Below are positions 1 through 14,429 of a stretch of DNA of 64,000 nucleotides, piece by piece; position 1 is the first letter of the stretch; every line of letters begins with the position of its first letter. The notes under the pieces were generated by a model. The model was not told the DNA's origin and made no database searches. It saw nothing but the letters and a program-made list of their open reading frames with translations. This DNA is from Setaria digitata. Lineage: Eukaryota > Nematoda > Chromadorea > Rhabditida > Setariidae. A program made the position numbers and the translations under genes. The DNA lies in assembly GCA_003640385.1 (NCBI GenBank), contig RCAB01000111.1, positions 1-64,000 of the forward strand, given 5' to 3'.

Positions 1-1192
1 TTTTTTTTTTCATCGACAATATTTTATATTACCTTTTAACTAATTATTCCTCTTCGCTTATTGACCTAGTATTGTTCCTTTATTAGTTATTGAGGGTATT
101 TTTTTATATTGAACTTACAAAAATATTCTTCTTACTTATTAACTTGGACGTTTACTGTGAAACATTTTTACTTAAATTCTAGTTTTAAAAATGGCCACAT
201 TTTGAATTTTTTTCTTTACAAAAGAATGAAAAACGCAAAAGATTTAATGTAAATCCAAGCGCGAAACATGTTCTAATGCTTAGAACGAACAAATAAAAAA
301 ACTGAAGTTATTCATTCTCAAGCACCGAAACATTTATATTACTGAAACATCCAACTTTAAATTTGTATTCCTCATCTTTTCTATTAACATACTTTTGACA
401 AAGAACACCTCTGGATTATTGATTAACGCTTCTACATTCTTTTCACGAATTCAATACTCGTTCCCTTTGCATGGTACATAAGATGCAAATTTTCAATTTA
501 AGGATTTTCCACAGATTTGACTACTTATAAAAGATTTGACAAATTAAAAATGCTTCATTCGATATTTTAATAAATTCCTGGCCATCATAGTTCAATCCTG
601 ATCACCAAAGTGGAATGAACGAAGAAGATGCGGGATTGAGACTTCGTTCTCGAAAAAATAAAGTTGTCCATTAGATTACTTGTAACAGAGTTTAGAAGTA
701 ATTTCAGTATTTAGCATACTTACATATGCAAGACCTGATAAACTGTTGCAGTGTTGCTGTCAATGTTGATAGCAACACTGCAACACTGATGTTACAGTTC
801 ATTTCATTTTTCCCGATAAATTGGATGTGCGTAATGAAAAATGCGTAATATTTTAATTTCAAACCAGAAAAATGCCGAAACAGAGTATTGAACAGGATTA
901 AAGCAATATTTTTTGAACATGAACTGATGACTGACCAATTTTCTGAACTTTTGAAGAAGAATTAAACTTCTGATATACACATTAAAAAATTGATAGAAAT
1001 AAAACTGTTTTAAGGATATGTCGGCGGCATTGCAAAACTTATTGCTACTGTGCATAAACATCTTTATTTTACTTTTATCAATTATTAGTCGAATGATATT
1101 TAAATAGTTGACTGGCAGTTTCTTCCCCTGTTAGCAAATGAGACTTGAAATCTCAAACCATTTTTATCAGCATCAAATCAATTTGCTCGTAG
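1..1192. other. No supported gene; left edge
   Basis: AT-rich sequence that starts with a T run at the window edge. I see no exon supported by both an open frame and splice signals. The only clear structure is a perfect inverted repeat at 745-784. The first exon or exons of the gene at 1193-3051 should lie here but were not found. Confidence 0.5.
745..784. repeat. Perfect 14-bp inverted repeat (hairpin)
   Basis: GTTGCAGTGTTGCT at 745-758 is followed, after a 12-base spacer, by its exact reverse complement AGCAACACTGCAAC at 771-784. The stem is mixed-sequence and GC-richer than the surroundings, unlike the simple AT palindromes elsewhere in the window. The flanks do not extend the stem. Confidence 0.85.
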
Positions 1193-3051
1193 ACTGATAG
1201 AAGCAAGCACAGTAAGCGAAGGCGGCATCAAGGCCAAAGATATGCAAGTCCTGAGGACAAAGACGATGTCTCCTGTTGTGGTCGGCCCAAACGAGTTAGA
1301 AACGTTATTAGAAAACAATTCATTTAATAAAATTTAACTGCAAGAGTGATCTAAAGTACTCGTCTGTCTATTTAGCATAAATTTCTGAAGTTCTAATGAA
1401 ATTTTTTGCCGCTGGGATAGAAAATTTTTACGGATCATTCCATATGGTTAATTTTGCTGAAAAAAAGTGCACTGCAAAAGAAACGTAAGATATTAGTGAT
1501 AAAAAGTTGTGTCAATTTACTGAGCGTTAATTTCGCAGAGAAGTGAACCTCATCGCCGAAGGCATCGGCGACATCATAGAAGGGATAAATCGAGACACCA
1601 CGGGAAAAGTCGGAAGGAGAGAGGTGAAGGGAAAGATGACATTCCTTCACCACTACGTCCTCCAGCGCCACCGTCAGCACCGTCATCAACATCAGTAGCG
1701 GCGCCATCGTCACAAGCAGCGCCACCGTCACAAACATCTCCACAACCGCCATCAGCATCTGCGGTCATGAAAGAGAGACAGAAAGAGGACAAAGAATCTG
1801 GAGAAATGACAAGCACGAATCAAGGCAAAATTAATGCCTCAGGGGAAGCTATTGCTCAGGGAAAGGTCAGTGCTTCCTTTCCGAAATTTTCGAATTTAAA
1901 ATTTCAGGATTCGACATTCTAACTTGGTTTGGTTTATTGTAGGTGCAAATGTCTATTGCAGTCAACCAGTCAAGTAGGGCCATCAAGTTCATCCCCAAGA
2001 TTACCACCACGTGATAGCCAGAAAGTGGAAAGCCGTGGAAGTCAACATCAGCTACCAGCTTTTGGGAAGAACGAGCTACTGCAAGAACTATGCGTCACGC
2101 AGTGTATTCGTGACGGATACGAGATAAGTCGAGTGGCTTATACGACATGTTTTCCAGTGTCCAAGAAACCAAATTTCATTTATTTGCCTCATCTGAGGTA
2201 ATCCTAATCCTTTACGAACTGATAGTCTCGAAAATCTTGGAAGTTTCGGGTTAGAACAAAATGTGAGACTTGACTTTGTACCGTTTCAAAGAAGTGCTTG
2301 GAATTTATAACAGATTCATAGCAAACAACAAAGAGAACCATGAGGAAAAGAAATCAGCCCAACGGACTGGGGCTGATTTATCACAAAAAATAACACCAGC
2401 GGCTGACATTCATCAGAATCATGCGACACCTGATTTATCAAAGGTAGTTTTTCGTTAAGTTTAAAAACTGAACACTGATAATTGATTCTAACAGTCAATC
2501 AAATCCAAACTGAATTTTAATTTTAATTACTGCTCCAGAAGTTTTTTTAGAAATCGTTTGTAATAAATGTCTAATTTGAGGAGAAAAATCGTAATTTATT
2601 TGAGTGTTCAATGTAATTTGAAAATATGTTATTATTGTTTGTTTTGCAGCGAAAAAATTTCATGATGGATATCAAAATAAGCCATTTTATACAAAACCTA
2701 AATGAATGTTGCTTGGCTCTCCAAAAGGCTCGCAAAAATATCTCTAGTCTTAAGGTTCATGTTGCCATATTTCATTTTACATCCTTAATTATTTGCAAGG
2801 AGTTTCGGCATTTTTTCAAAAAAAGCTGCTGAGTCCGACAATTTCCAAGTTTACTGCAGTAAAATGAAACAGCGAAATGTTAACCATAAAATTAGATTTC
2901 TCGGAAAAATACAAAATACTCCGGAATACTACAGTTACTGATGGGTGGAGAGGAACTGAAGGAAATACGAAAGTACGATACAGATACCAAAGCAATCATA
3001 AACGAGTTGAAATATCTGCTACAATACGTTGATAAAAAGTTCGAAACTTGA
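1193..3051 (+). CDS. Unrecognised basic, proline/serine-rich protein with helical C-terminus (5' incomplete)
   Basis: Six exons join with consistent phase: 1193-1294, 1539-1865, 1962-2197, 2314-2443, 2650-2754 and 2935-3051 (stop TGA). Together they give about 338 codons without an initiator, so at least one 5' exon is missing. The order is a short Arg/Lys/His-rich start containing CCGRPKR, a His/Arg-rich block (RRRHRRHHRRDKSRHH), a Pro/Ala/Ser tract, a charged low-complexity stretch, a folded-looking stretch (NELLQELCVTQCIRDGYEIS) and a helical C-terminus rich in Lys, Glu and Leu. The composition suggests a nuclear or nucleic-acid-associated protein, which is inference only. I recognise no family. 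All introns are GT-AG. Confidence 0.6.
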
Positions 3052-4137
3052 ATGGAAATGTGCGCACAATAATAGAAACGAGGAAAGAAGCATCTCGGAA
3101 CCGTTCTTTCATCATACTTCATTAAATCGAATAAATTTTAAATCTTCAACATTTTACACAATTTTGCTAATTTGTAAAAATGAAATTTGAATTCAGTTTT
3201 ATTGTTCAAATTTTATAAAATGAATTCTGTGACAACATTACACATTAATTCGTTATTATGCTGTTTTTCGCAATTTATTTCCAGTTTGCTGTGCCACATA
3301 ACAAGTAAGCATTATGAAAGTAGCCACCTTATGTCGATTAGGTTTGAGGAAACATTTTGTTTAAATTAAGAAAAAACATTAAGTTTGAGGGAAGTTTATC
3401 AATTCGAGAGCAGAGCATTCAGATTCTAAAGGATGTTCTTCAGCCGTTATTGTCAGCATTTGGTATAAACCGTGCCATTGCTTTGCGCTTTCTAGTAGCG
3501 AACTGGAGCGCGTGTGTGAAATGGAGGAGAAAGTTGTTCGCTTCTGTAGTTTGGCCTTTTTTCCTGGCCATAAGTGGTAGCAAATGATGCAGCACTTGAG
3601 CATTATTTGACGGAGAGATATTTATTCAAAAAAAAAAACCGAACACAGAAAAACGGTAATTTTAAAGTAGCTTCGAAATTCACAAACTGAAATAAGACAA
3701 ATTCCAGGCGAAGAGAACAAGGATACACCATAACTGATTATGTACTATTTGTAACAATTTGTAATTCACTGATAAAAGTTTTATTGGCAGAGGAACTGTT
3801 TTTCGAGGAAATCATCATTTGCTCATAAGACACTAATTAGCTGGGAATACGTCTGAACAAAGCAAAAGGAAGCAGTTCAGTTGATTATTTCTGCTGTGAT
3901 GCATCTAAAATATAAATTGTGTGGAGAAAAGGGTGTGATAATTTTTAAAAAAATATATAAAAATATGAAAAAACTTCTAAATAAAATTGAAGGCTCGGTC
4001 GATCCTTCTCAATTCCAAATTTGATTGATTTATACGCAAAACAAATAACACAGTTTTGGTTACAAACAGAAATTTATATTTTGATCTGAACTTAGTTTTA
4101 AATGAAAAATGCATGATAGAACGAACGTTTTTACCTC
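3052..4137. other. Intergenic, with possible uncertain exons near 3.4-3.6 kb
   Basis: On the plus strand, open stretches at about 3388-3475 (ending LLSAFG) and 3500-3570 (containing ELERVCEMEEK) look protein-like, but they are in different frames and no legitimate intron joins them. They could be extra 3' exons of the upstream gene or noise. The rest is AT-rich with short A and T runs. Confidence 0.3.
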
Positions 4138-7100
4138 CAACATTACTGGTAGCACCCAACGTAGTGTCACCGACTTGCGATACACCTGTGAATTGGGATA
4201 CTCCGGCGCCTACCGTTGTTTGAGAACCTCCAACTGTTGTTACCTGCAACTGAGATTAACGTAAATATGTCAGAATCCGGATGCTAGGAAAAAAAAATCA
4301 TTGGATTTCCAGATCTTTTAATAAAACTTTTCCCGTTAAAGATAGCACTGCTCGAAGGAAGACGAAGGACAAACATCAGCAGCTGCAAATTTTCCATAAG
4401 TTTTCTTCATTTGCACATTCCACCGTTTATAATAAATTTTTGAATTTCGACATAGCAAAAATCCAGCCCCAAAGACTCTAAAACAAAATGAAACTTAGCA
4501 ACCAAGTATTATTAGTAGAAAAATTGAGCCTTGAACGGACTGATTTGTAGAAAATATAATCGCAGAATTTCCTCTCCATACAACGAAATCAAAGAACACT
4601 GTCGCTCACCAAAATTATTTTTAGTGTCCAAGAGGTATCAAAGGCCAGCTGACATAGTTAGGAGTCTGCCATAAAGTTCCAATAATTACTACAACTCTTT
4701 GGTGATTACTAAACTATTTATTATTTATGGCATATACAAGTTTAATGAGTACCAGTGAGAGAAAAAAAGTTTGAATTATATTGGTTTCTACAGTATTTTA
4801 GGATTACTTACCCCACGCAGGTACCGACAATGAAACCAAGTGGTATGGACCAGATATTTACACCTCTCCTGATGCGGTATCTAGAATATTTGTATCAACG
4901 TGAAATTTTCTATTTGACTCCCTATTATTAGAACTTTGGACTAAAATCCAAATAGATAACGAGAAGTTGAGAATATCGAGAAAATACTTACACCATTCCA
5001 GGACGGAAGTTGAAAATAATATCGCGTTTTAAGAATGTATGAGTAGTAAGTGGTGCCTGCATTTCGGATATTCATTCAAATACATTTAGCAATTCATATT
5101 ATAGTAATTTTCATAATTAAACTATTGTATACTGGGAAAAGTTGATCCTTGAAAAATGGTAAAAAATGATATTAAGCCAGATAGTGCACTCCGTACATTT
5201 TTATTCAGTACGTTCTGCCAAGCTTATGGAAGTCGTTTCCCTCAAACTTTTTTTGCTTAAGCAAATTATAATAAACGGTTGCACTCAGCCAGTTAACCTT
5301 AGAGTAACACATAGCTGTATTAATAACTAACTGAGAGACGAGCGCCGCATTCATTAGCATTCTGTGCTAAAACAAAGTATAACTCTTTTGATTTAGACCA
5401 GAGATCGAATGTTTCATAAAATGTTGTGAAAGCAGGTGTTGTTTCATGAATTGGTTTGTTGAATAGTATTGGCCCATGTCTTACTTCCAAACCTAGTTTT
5501 TGAGGTCTTGAATCGAGCTGGAATCAGAGGAACACGAAGGAATATAAATTACGAACTGCAATGAGAGGAAACTAAACCAATACAACGCGCTAGACTGGTT
5601 GAGAATTCCTCACAGAGTTCTTTACTTTAGCTTCTTAGCTTTACTGCTAGGAAGTAGAAGTTCAAAAACTGTTTGCTTAATAATTATCACAACTTTCTCT
5701 GAGTAATCTTGCCTATCAAAACTGAAATGTGGACAAATTAAATTTTATGCGTTTTTTTTAATTTTCTGCACAAAATGCTCCATTAGAATTAAAATATATT
5801 TTCTCCTACATGAAAATATTTGACGAGTAACTTTAGTTGCTGCAGACATCAATTAGTCTACGTCACAAAATTCTTTAAAAAAACAATTACATCGTTATGT
5901 ATGATAATCGTTTCGACGTTTGACATACCAGTCATTTTACTCCGATAACTGCTTGGTACTGAACCTACAACTTATTTCACAATGACCGAAAATTCTGAAT
6001 CCAATTCATTAGTTTCAGCTAATGAACTAGGCTTCAGGACGATTTAGAGAACCACAACTGAATCAGAAACTGATGAGAATGCTGGAAAATGAAAGCTAGC
6101 CAGAACTAGTTGAAGATATATTACAATGTGAATTAAAATATATTATATATTATATTACTATGTAATAAGTAAACCTTTAAACAGGGCAGAGTAATGCATA
6201 TATCCTTTGGCTTGACTTGCGTTACTCCATGTCCATATTCCCGGGAACTCCCATTCAATCGCCGTCATTCCCTTGCAAGCGTCTACTTCATAAGTTGACC
6301 GCTCGATCAAAGCAAAAACTTCCCGACTCAGTTTCTTGTTGTAACCTCTTTCTCCAAACTTTACCTTTGAAAGCAATTCCAAGTGTCGAAATAGGTTCGT
6401 TTTATTCCCAAAACATAACTTTATTCTAAATATTTCCTTTTTTTGACCGGTTTTAATAGCGAGAAAGTTGTAAGGTGATGAAATAGTCTGATGAATAGCT
6501 TAAAAAAATTCTCCATCAATTATTTTAATAAAAATTATGCACCAAGCGATACTTGTGGAAAGAAAAAAAATCAGAAACTTTGTTCTAAACCATTTCTTCA
6601 GGATATCTTTTTTGATAATGATCAGAGATACCGTAAAAGTAGCATGTTAATTTTTGAAAGGAACTTTAATTCCTTTCATTCGCCATCAATGCGAAATCCA
6701 TTAAAGTTTTCGGCAGGAGAAAGGGAAGCTCAAAGGATATAAGTCCATATGAAAGGCCGGGGAAGGATGTAGACTGAAATAAGCTCAACTGATCAAGACC
6801 AGACCTGAGACCCTATCTTTGGTTACTGGAATGCACAGAAGACACGTACGCCTTGCAAGATTTCCGCGTGATCTGAATGGCGAAGGTGACATTTGGATGC
6901 TTAACACGGCCTTTGACAACTTCCTTCGGAATGATAAATTGTAACTGTTCAATGTTCGATGCATGACTTTCATAGGTAAAGTTACCTTTAGCTGTTATCA
7001 CAGGAGTCATGTATTTGGTTACCATAGTAGATACTCGTGCACCAGGTATCTTAACAATCCCGATGATATGGAGAGTTAACGGACATGAAGTTTACGGACA

Positions 7101-7899
7101 GTATGATAAGAAACAGGAAAAAACATTATAACACATGTGATAAGGACGTTTCAATCACGAGAAATTTATTGCTGATTTGAATTTTTAATAATTTCACAAC
7201 TAGTTTGGAATTTTAGAAACCATAAGAGGCCATTAAAATGAGTGGTGTTAATACCTGACATTGAACGATATTGAAGATTATTAGTAAAAAAAACACCAAG
7301 AACTTTTCAAACAACATGACAATCAATAGAGCGAACTAGACTGATATCACGGAAGAGAATGAACATTTCCTCACAATAACTCAGTTAAATTCATTTCCAC
7401 CTGAGGCCTTATAACTAACAGTATGCATATTCTCTTCCAACATTTCACCATGCAAATTCCATAGGTTGCATTTTCCTTTTATAAAATCTTAGATATACTT
7501 GGTACTCTCCACTCATGACCAATTGACTTTGGCACATCAAGACTGACTTTCAGAGCAGTCCGGTCGACCATAGCATAAAAAGCGACAACATATTTGTCGT
7601 TCAGAAGAAACTTCTCATTCTTGTTCTCACCATGTAATTTCAGGATTGAATCTAATAAATTCTTCCTCACATCTTTCCTGTGTTATGAGTCTGCATCGCA
7701 AATGAGAACAGGAAATCTCCATCCTGCTCTAATAATCTTTCCTTAACAGTATTCCCTTCTCTTGCTAATGTAATATCTGAGAAAAGTAAAATATTTGAAT
7801 AAAAGAAATAAATCAGTCAGAAGATTTCTATGGTAAATACCCATATATTCATCCTCTCCTCTTCACATACCATACAATTTATCGGTCACCTAAAAAAAT
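4138..7899 (-). CDS. Unrecognised secreted or single-pass membrane protein (model incomplete)
   Basis: A string of minus-strand exons lies between convergent and divergent neighbours. From 5' to 3': about 7878-7899 (VTDKLY), about 7479-7782, about 6820-7050, about 6170-6371, 5332-5517, 4992-5056, 4812-4880 and about 4138-4250. The junctions 5517-5332 / 5056-4992 / 4880-4812 keep phase exactly. The 4880-4812 exon encodes IRRGVNIWSIPLGFIVGTCVG, a basic flank followed by a hydrophobic membrane-like segment. The last exon is Thr/Val/Gly-rich (VTTVGGSQTTVGAG). Earlier exons are beta-rich with scattered Cys and NFT/NAS glycosylation sites, consistent with an ectodomain. The start is not located, although frames stay open to about 8139. 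Near 7680 the frame shifts by one base. I do not recognise the family, and two joins (6170/5517 and 4812/4250) are phase-inconsistent, so small exons are probably missing. Confidence 0.5.
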
Positions 7900-8139
7900 A
7901 CTAGAGAACAAGGGGTGGAACGCAATCATTGCGTAGCGCTCCAATACGGGAAGCAGTCGGAGTTGAAAATAATGTGAGTCCAAGAAGACCGAAGTGCTGG
8001 GAGGTTTCTGTTTGTCACTTCCGGCCTGTTTGTCTCTTGAGTACTGTGTTGGGTAAAGTATATTGTTGCGTTCTTGCCCTTCAGGTATCTTTTCATATGC
8101 TGGTTTGAACAAACGGCTTCATTTAGTATTAGTACTGAC

Positions 8140-8557
8140 ATCTGTTATTTCTGTCTGTGGAAAGAGTACTGCTAGTACTCAACGGAAATGATGAAATCAT
8201 TGCCAAAACGGTGTTCTTTTGATTTAAACCAAAGACCAGAAACTGGATCGATAGAGTTTTACAACTCATCGATCTAGTTGACCAGTTTGTCTACAGATCT
8301 CTTTTGCTTAGTCCTCTCGCTTGACTTCTATATATACATACATTTATATGTATGTATAGTGGATTTAATGAGACCTCAGGTAGTATCGTTCCTGGACTAA
8401 TTTCCTCTTAATTAGTTAAGCGTTTACTGTGTGCCGAATTTGTCTGTCTCCACTATTTCACATTTTATTCACTTTCCATATTTAAGGGATTGTTTGCGTT
8501 GCGGTGTTTAGGGTGTTAATCCCTAGAGCGGCTACTATATATACGTATTTGTAACTT
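8140..8557. other. Divergent 5' region upstream of ERGIC3
   Basis: About 420 bp between the minus-strand gene and the ERGIC3 start. It holds a perfect AT-rich inverted repeat at about 8330-8356. No other coding signal was seen; it probably carries the ERGIC3 promoter, and perhaps a bidirectional one. Confidence 0.4.
8330..8356. repeat. AT-rich inverted repeat
   Basis: TATACATACAT and its reverse complement ATGTATGTATA are separated by about four bases, forming a short cruciform-capable palindrome about 200 bp upstream of the ERGIC3 start codon. Confidence 0.7.
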
Positions 8558-11500
8558 ATGTCATTACTGGAACGCCTCAGAGATTTTGATGCATATACAA
8601 AACCACTAGATGATTTCCGTGTTCGAACTTTTGCTGGCGGAGCCGGTTAGTAGTAAAATTGCTAATGAAGATAAATGAACGGTTTTACGTAATACTTTTT
8701 ATAATATCGGAAGTTTTTCATGTTTTTTTTCCTTTCATCTTGAAGTTTATGCTTTTCTTTCGAAAACTTACAATGTATCTGTTGGCAGTTACACTGATAA
8801 GCGGCGCTGTGATTATATTTATGTTTGTATCGGAAACGTTGTCTTTTCTGTCAGTGGATATAGTTGAACAACTTTATGTGGATTCAACACCTGCTGAACA
8901 ACGAGTCGATGTTAATTTTGATATTACATTTCCCCGTCTGCCTTGTTATGGTTCGATTCCTTCTCTTTTTAAAACTTTTCATTATATTATAACTTATGCA
9001 TAACCATTTCCAACTATTTCTGTTTATTTTTATTCTGAATAGTCAAAATAATCATAATGATCCGCGGTATACTTGCTTCTTTTGATCCATGTCATATTTA
9101 CAGTAATAACAATTGACGTGATGGATTTAAGTGGTGATAATCAGGACGATATAAAAGATGATGTATATAAAATAAGCTTGGTGGATGGAAAAGAAGGAAG
9201 TGGAGTAAGACAGGGTTAGTATTTTTTTTATACGATTGTTCCTTTCTGATACAAGCAAGATTCACCTTAAACATCATAAAACAAATTTCTTATTTTTTTC
9301 CATACGCTCATTTAATTATTTGTTAAGGGCTTATCATTTAAATTTTGTTATTCTTCACTTTAAAGTCATGGTCTAACACTCCCTATATATCCATATTCCA
9401 GCTTACCTTATATTCCCGATTTTTACTCGTGATTTTATTTTTATCAAATTGTGAAATTTTTAAGTGATAAATCTGAGTTATTGGGGCCAGTGTCTTTACG
9501 TTTTTCTTTTTTTTTTTTTGCAGATTATTTTCTATCTGTTAGTGCTGATGCTCACTAATAGTTCTTTATTTCATTTGCAATATTTTATTTAAATAACGGT
9601 ATTATCTTTTCTGAAATATTTTGTAAATAATTAAAAGTAATGGAGGAAAATTTCCAGAAGTCAATATTAATACGACCACGGTATTGTCGATTCCTGCTTC
9701 TCAAGTTTTATGCGGTAGTTGTTATGGAGCGAAAGACGGGTATTTTGACTCTGTATTCATTTCTTTTATTACATATTTAAAAATTTTGCTTAAGGTCAAA
9801 TAACTGTGTTGTTTCACAGTTCATCAATATCCTTTAATTAGAAGTATTCCTAGATGCTGTAACACATGTGAAGAGGTGAAGGAAGCATACATGAGGAAAG
9901 GATGGGAGTTAGTCAATATTGAAACCGTTGAGCAATGCAAGAGCGATTCTTGGGTGCAGAAAATGGGCGAACATAAGAATGAAGGTTGTCGAGTTTATGG
10001 AAAGGTCCAAGTTGCTAAGGTTATAAATTTTTTTTTTTTTGGAAATTCCTTGTTTCATGGCGTTCTTTATGTTCATTCATAATACAGTTTAGGTTACAAA
10101 GGAATTATTAAGTTGTTTTAATTTGAGCAATTGGATTTTAATTTTTTTTTGACTCACCGTTCTTCATGTTCTTTCTCAAGCTTTCCTTTTCATTTATTTT
10201 AGGTCGCTGGTAATTTTCATATTGCTCCTGGTGATCCACTTAAAGCCCATCGATCTCACTGTAAGCACCTTGAGATTTTCTCAAGGAAATAAATTTGTTT
10301 TGTCAGTGTTATTTTTTATCAAACTGCGCATTCATTTTTGATGGAAAATAACATTAGAGAAGGAACAACATTTACCTCCGTAGAAATTACTAACAATTGT
10401 TTTTGATACACATATTTGCAGTGTTTTAGTTGGGTTGGCGATTGCTGACGATTCCTTACAATGTGAGGAAAGCATCATATTTTAGCTTTATTAAATTTTC
10501 TCCATCTTACGATGTTTTTACCATTTCATTTCTTCCAGTCCATGATTTGCACTCGCTTTCACCTTCGAAGTTCGACACGAGCCATACTGTCAATCATTTT
10601 TCTTTCGGGAACCCATTTCCAGGAAAGGTTTATCCATTGGACGGGAAATTTTTTGGATCTACGAAAAATTCAGGTAGTGTCGAAGATTTTCACTTACAGT
10701 TTTGTGCTTTACCTTTAGTGAGTGACATGAATTCAGTTGAAATGAAGTAACTTCAGAAATTTGAATCTTTAGATGGCATAATGTATCAGTATCATCTAAA
10801 ACTGGTCCCAACTTCATATGTTTTTTTGGATTCTACACGGAATATCTTCAGTCATCTTTTCTCTGTTACTACCTATCAAAAAGATATATCTCAAGGAGCG
10901 TCGGGTTTACCCGGTTTTTTCGTGCAGTATGAATTTTCACCATTGATGGTCAAATATGAAGAAAGGCGACAGTATGTTTATCGGTATTTCGATTCAAGAT
11001 TCATTTTCTCCAAAGTCTTAAGTCATGTGTATTTTTCTTCCGTGTTGAGGACACAGAACTTGTTTCAATTTATTTATTTTAGAGATAGTGTTGAAAAGGA
11101 TGTCATGAAAGTAAAGTTTTTGGGGTTTATATGTCTCCCTTCGTTCACAACTGGTGAAATTTGTTTCGCCAAATTATAAAAAAATATGAATGTAGATAAG
11201 ATAAGGCTGTTTGCATTACATACTGCTTTATTTCTAGGGTTGATAATTTGGGGCTAAAGAGGCAGCCTAGAATTGAGGTTCTTTCGTGTTGCTCAGCGGC
11301 TGAAAATCCACAGTAACATAATTTTTTTAGTGGAGTCCAAATTAAAATGATCATGTTAATCGAAATTTAGTGTTTGAAATAGCTTATAAGATTTATACAT
11401 CGGAGTAATAAACATTTCTCCTTCTCACCTGTTTTTTCAGTGCATCCCCGTGTCTGCCATGAAATATCTGTTTTTTAAATTCTTGGTTTTTTAAAAAAAT

Positions 11501-11795
11501 TGTAAAGATCTTATCACTTCGAAAGAATCAAATCTTCAGGAATTTAAGAAATTTCCCGACTTTTTTGATTAGCTTCATTCTTTACATAACTACAAGCAGT
11601 TCATTAAATCTTAAATAAATCATGAAAATGATCGAAGCTAATGAATTTCTTATTTTTAGGAGTCTGTCCACATTTCTGGTTTCGATATGTGCTATTATTG
11701 GCGGCATTTTCACTGTTGCAAGCTTGATCGATGCATTCATTTATCGTTCAGGACGAATAATTAGTCAGAAAATTGCACTCAATAAATATAGATAG
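8558..11795 (+). CDS. erv-46: ERGIC3/Erv46, ER-Golgi intermediate compartment cargo receptor
   Basis: Integral membrane component of the Erv41-Erv46 receptor, which cycles between ER and cis-Golgi in COPI/COPII vesicles and retrieves leaked ER proteins. Nine exons: 8558-8645, 8789-8950, 9104-9214, 9658-9739, 9854-10019, 10203-10260, 10539-10673, 10773-10971 and 11660-11795. They total 1137 nt, i.e. 378 residues, close to the human protein. Visible family features are the N-terminal LERLRDFDAYTK start with the first membrane span just after it (TLISGAVIIFMFVSE), the lumenal cysteine motifs CGSCYG and CCNTCEEV split by an intron, NEGCRVYG, VAGNFHIAPG, and the C-terminal CAIIGGIFTVASLIDAFIY span. 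All exon phases agree. The protein ends in NKYR rather than a dilysine signal. The start was chosen because it matches the family N-terminus exactly. Confidence 0.95.
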
Positions 11796-13416
<1,621 letters not shown>

Positions 13417-14429
13417 TTATAGTTTATCAGTAAATAATAAATGCTCTTCCTCGTAACCATTGCGAAGAAATTTTGGGCATGTATCAATAAATTGTTTCGT
13501 CACATGGTCTTGCCCGAAAACTGTGTAAATAATTGCTCGGCGTTCCATTGAATCTTTATCATATTCACCGACAACCTTTTTTTGTTAAAATAACTTTTCA
13601 AAAGTTATTTACGTTATTTATTCCGTACTATGCTTTAATATTTTCCATTAATTTGTTAACGCTGTTATATATTGTTTACTATCAGTTTGACTATTGGACG
13701 AGCTCTGCTTTTAGTTTTCAGCAAGTTTTACAGTTAGCAGTTTCGGAATATTATATATTCGTAATCCTTACAGATAGTGGGATTGAACACTGAGCTGCTA
13801 TGTATCAGTAAATCAAAATGCGCTGATTTTGGGTTCAACTTGGGGTTTTTAAAGCGTTTTTTTTTTCCTATGTCCGGTAGGTAGTGGGAATGCTTTTATT
13901 TGGCTAGAAAGTGAAGTAAATTATGCTAATCTGCTACCTCTTTAAATAACTCAAATAATACCTGCTCCATAGAAAGACCACATATTTGTGATAGTGCCAC
14001 AACACCCACCATCGGGACCTGTAAATGCATAGTTATTATTTAAGTTTGAACTAATTTTAGTATAAAGTCCCAAGATTGTTCCCTTTTTTTCGTTGATTTT
14101 TATTCATTGATTGTCTACAGACTTATCAGAGTTAAGTTAAACGTCTTACACAGATAATGGATTTCAATTAAAAGTTACAACTTAGTTTTTTCCATTCTTA
14201 TTGTAGTTTACCCTTCGAGATATCTCTTAAAAAAACGAAAAAAAAAACTTACGGCAGCAAATTTGGCAACTCTTAGGGAAGCTGTGAATTTTTCTTCACA
14301 CAATGCGATCTCCGTTGTGGCATGTCCATGCTCCAGCAAACAAAGCAGGATACCGTTGAGCACAATGACTAATGTTAGGGTACCACAACTGGACATTATT
14401 GCACACCAGGTGAGCGTTTCCATGTCCAT
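13417..14429 (-). CDS. Unrecognised small membrane protein
   Basis: The first exon, 14253-14429, starts with ATG just downstream of a pyrimidine-rich TTCACAG acceptor, a plausible trans-splice site. It encodes a hydrophobic segment (GTLTLVIVLNGILLCLLEHG) followed by a charged stretch (TEIALCEEKFTASLRVAKFAA). Exon 2 (13962-14018) joins in phase and adds another hydrophobic segment (VPMVGVVALSQICGL). A further coding stretch, about 13417-13550, reads ERRAIIYTVFGQDHVTKQF and ends LLFTDKL-stop. The join from exon 2 to this last exon is not phase-proven, so an intermediate exon may be missing or the last exon may belong to another gene. Two membrane-spanning helices are likely. Family not recognised. 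Confidence 0.5.

Noticed and set aside
1435..1816. Minus-strand frames opposite the Pro-rich exon
   Set aside because: Low-complexity shadows of the plus-strand proline/serine repeats.
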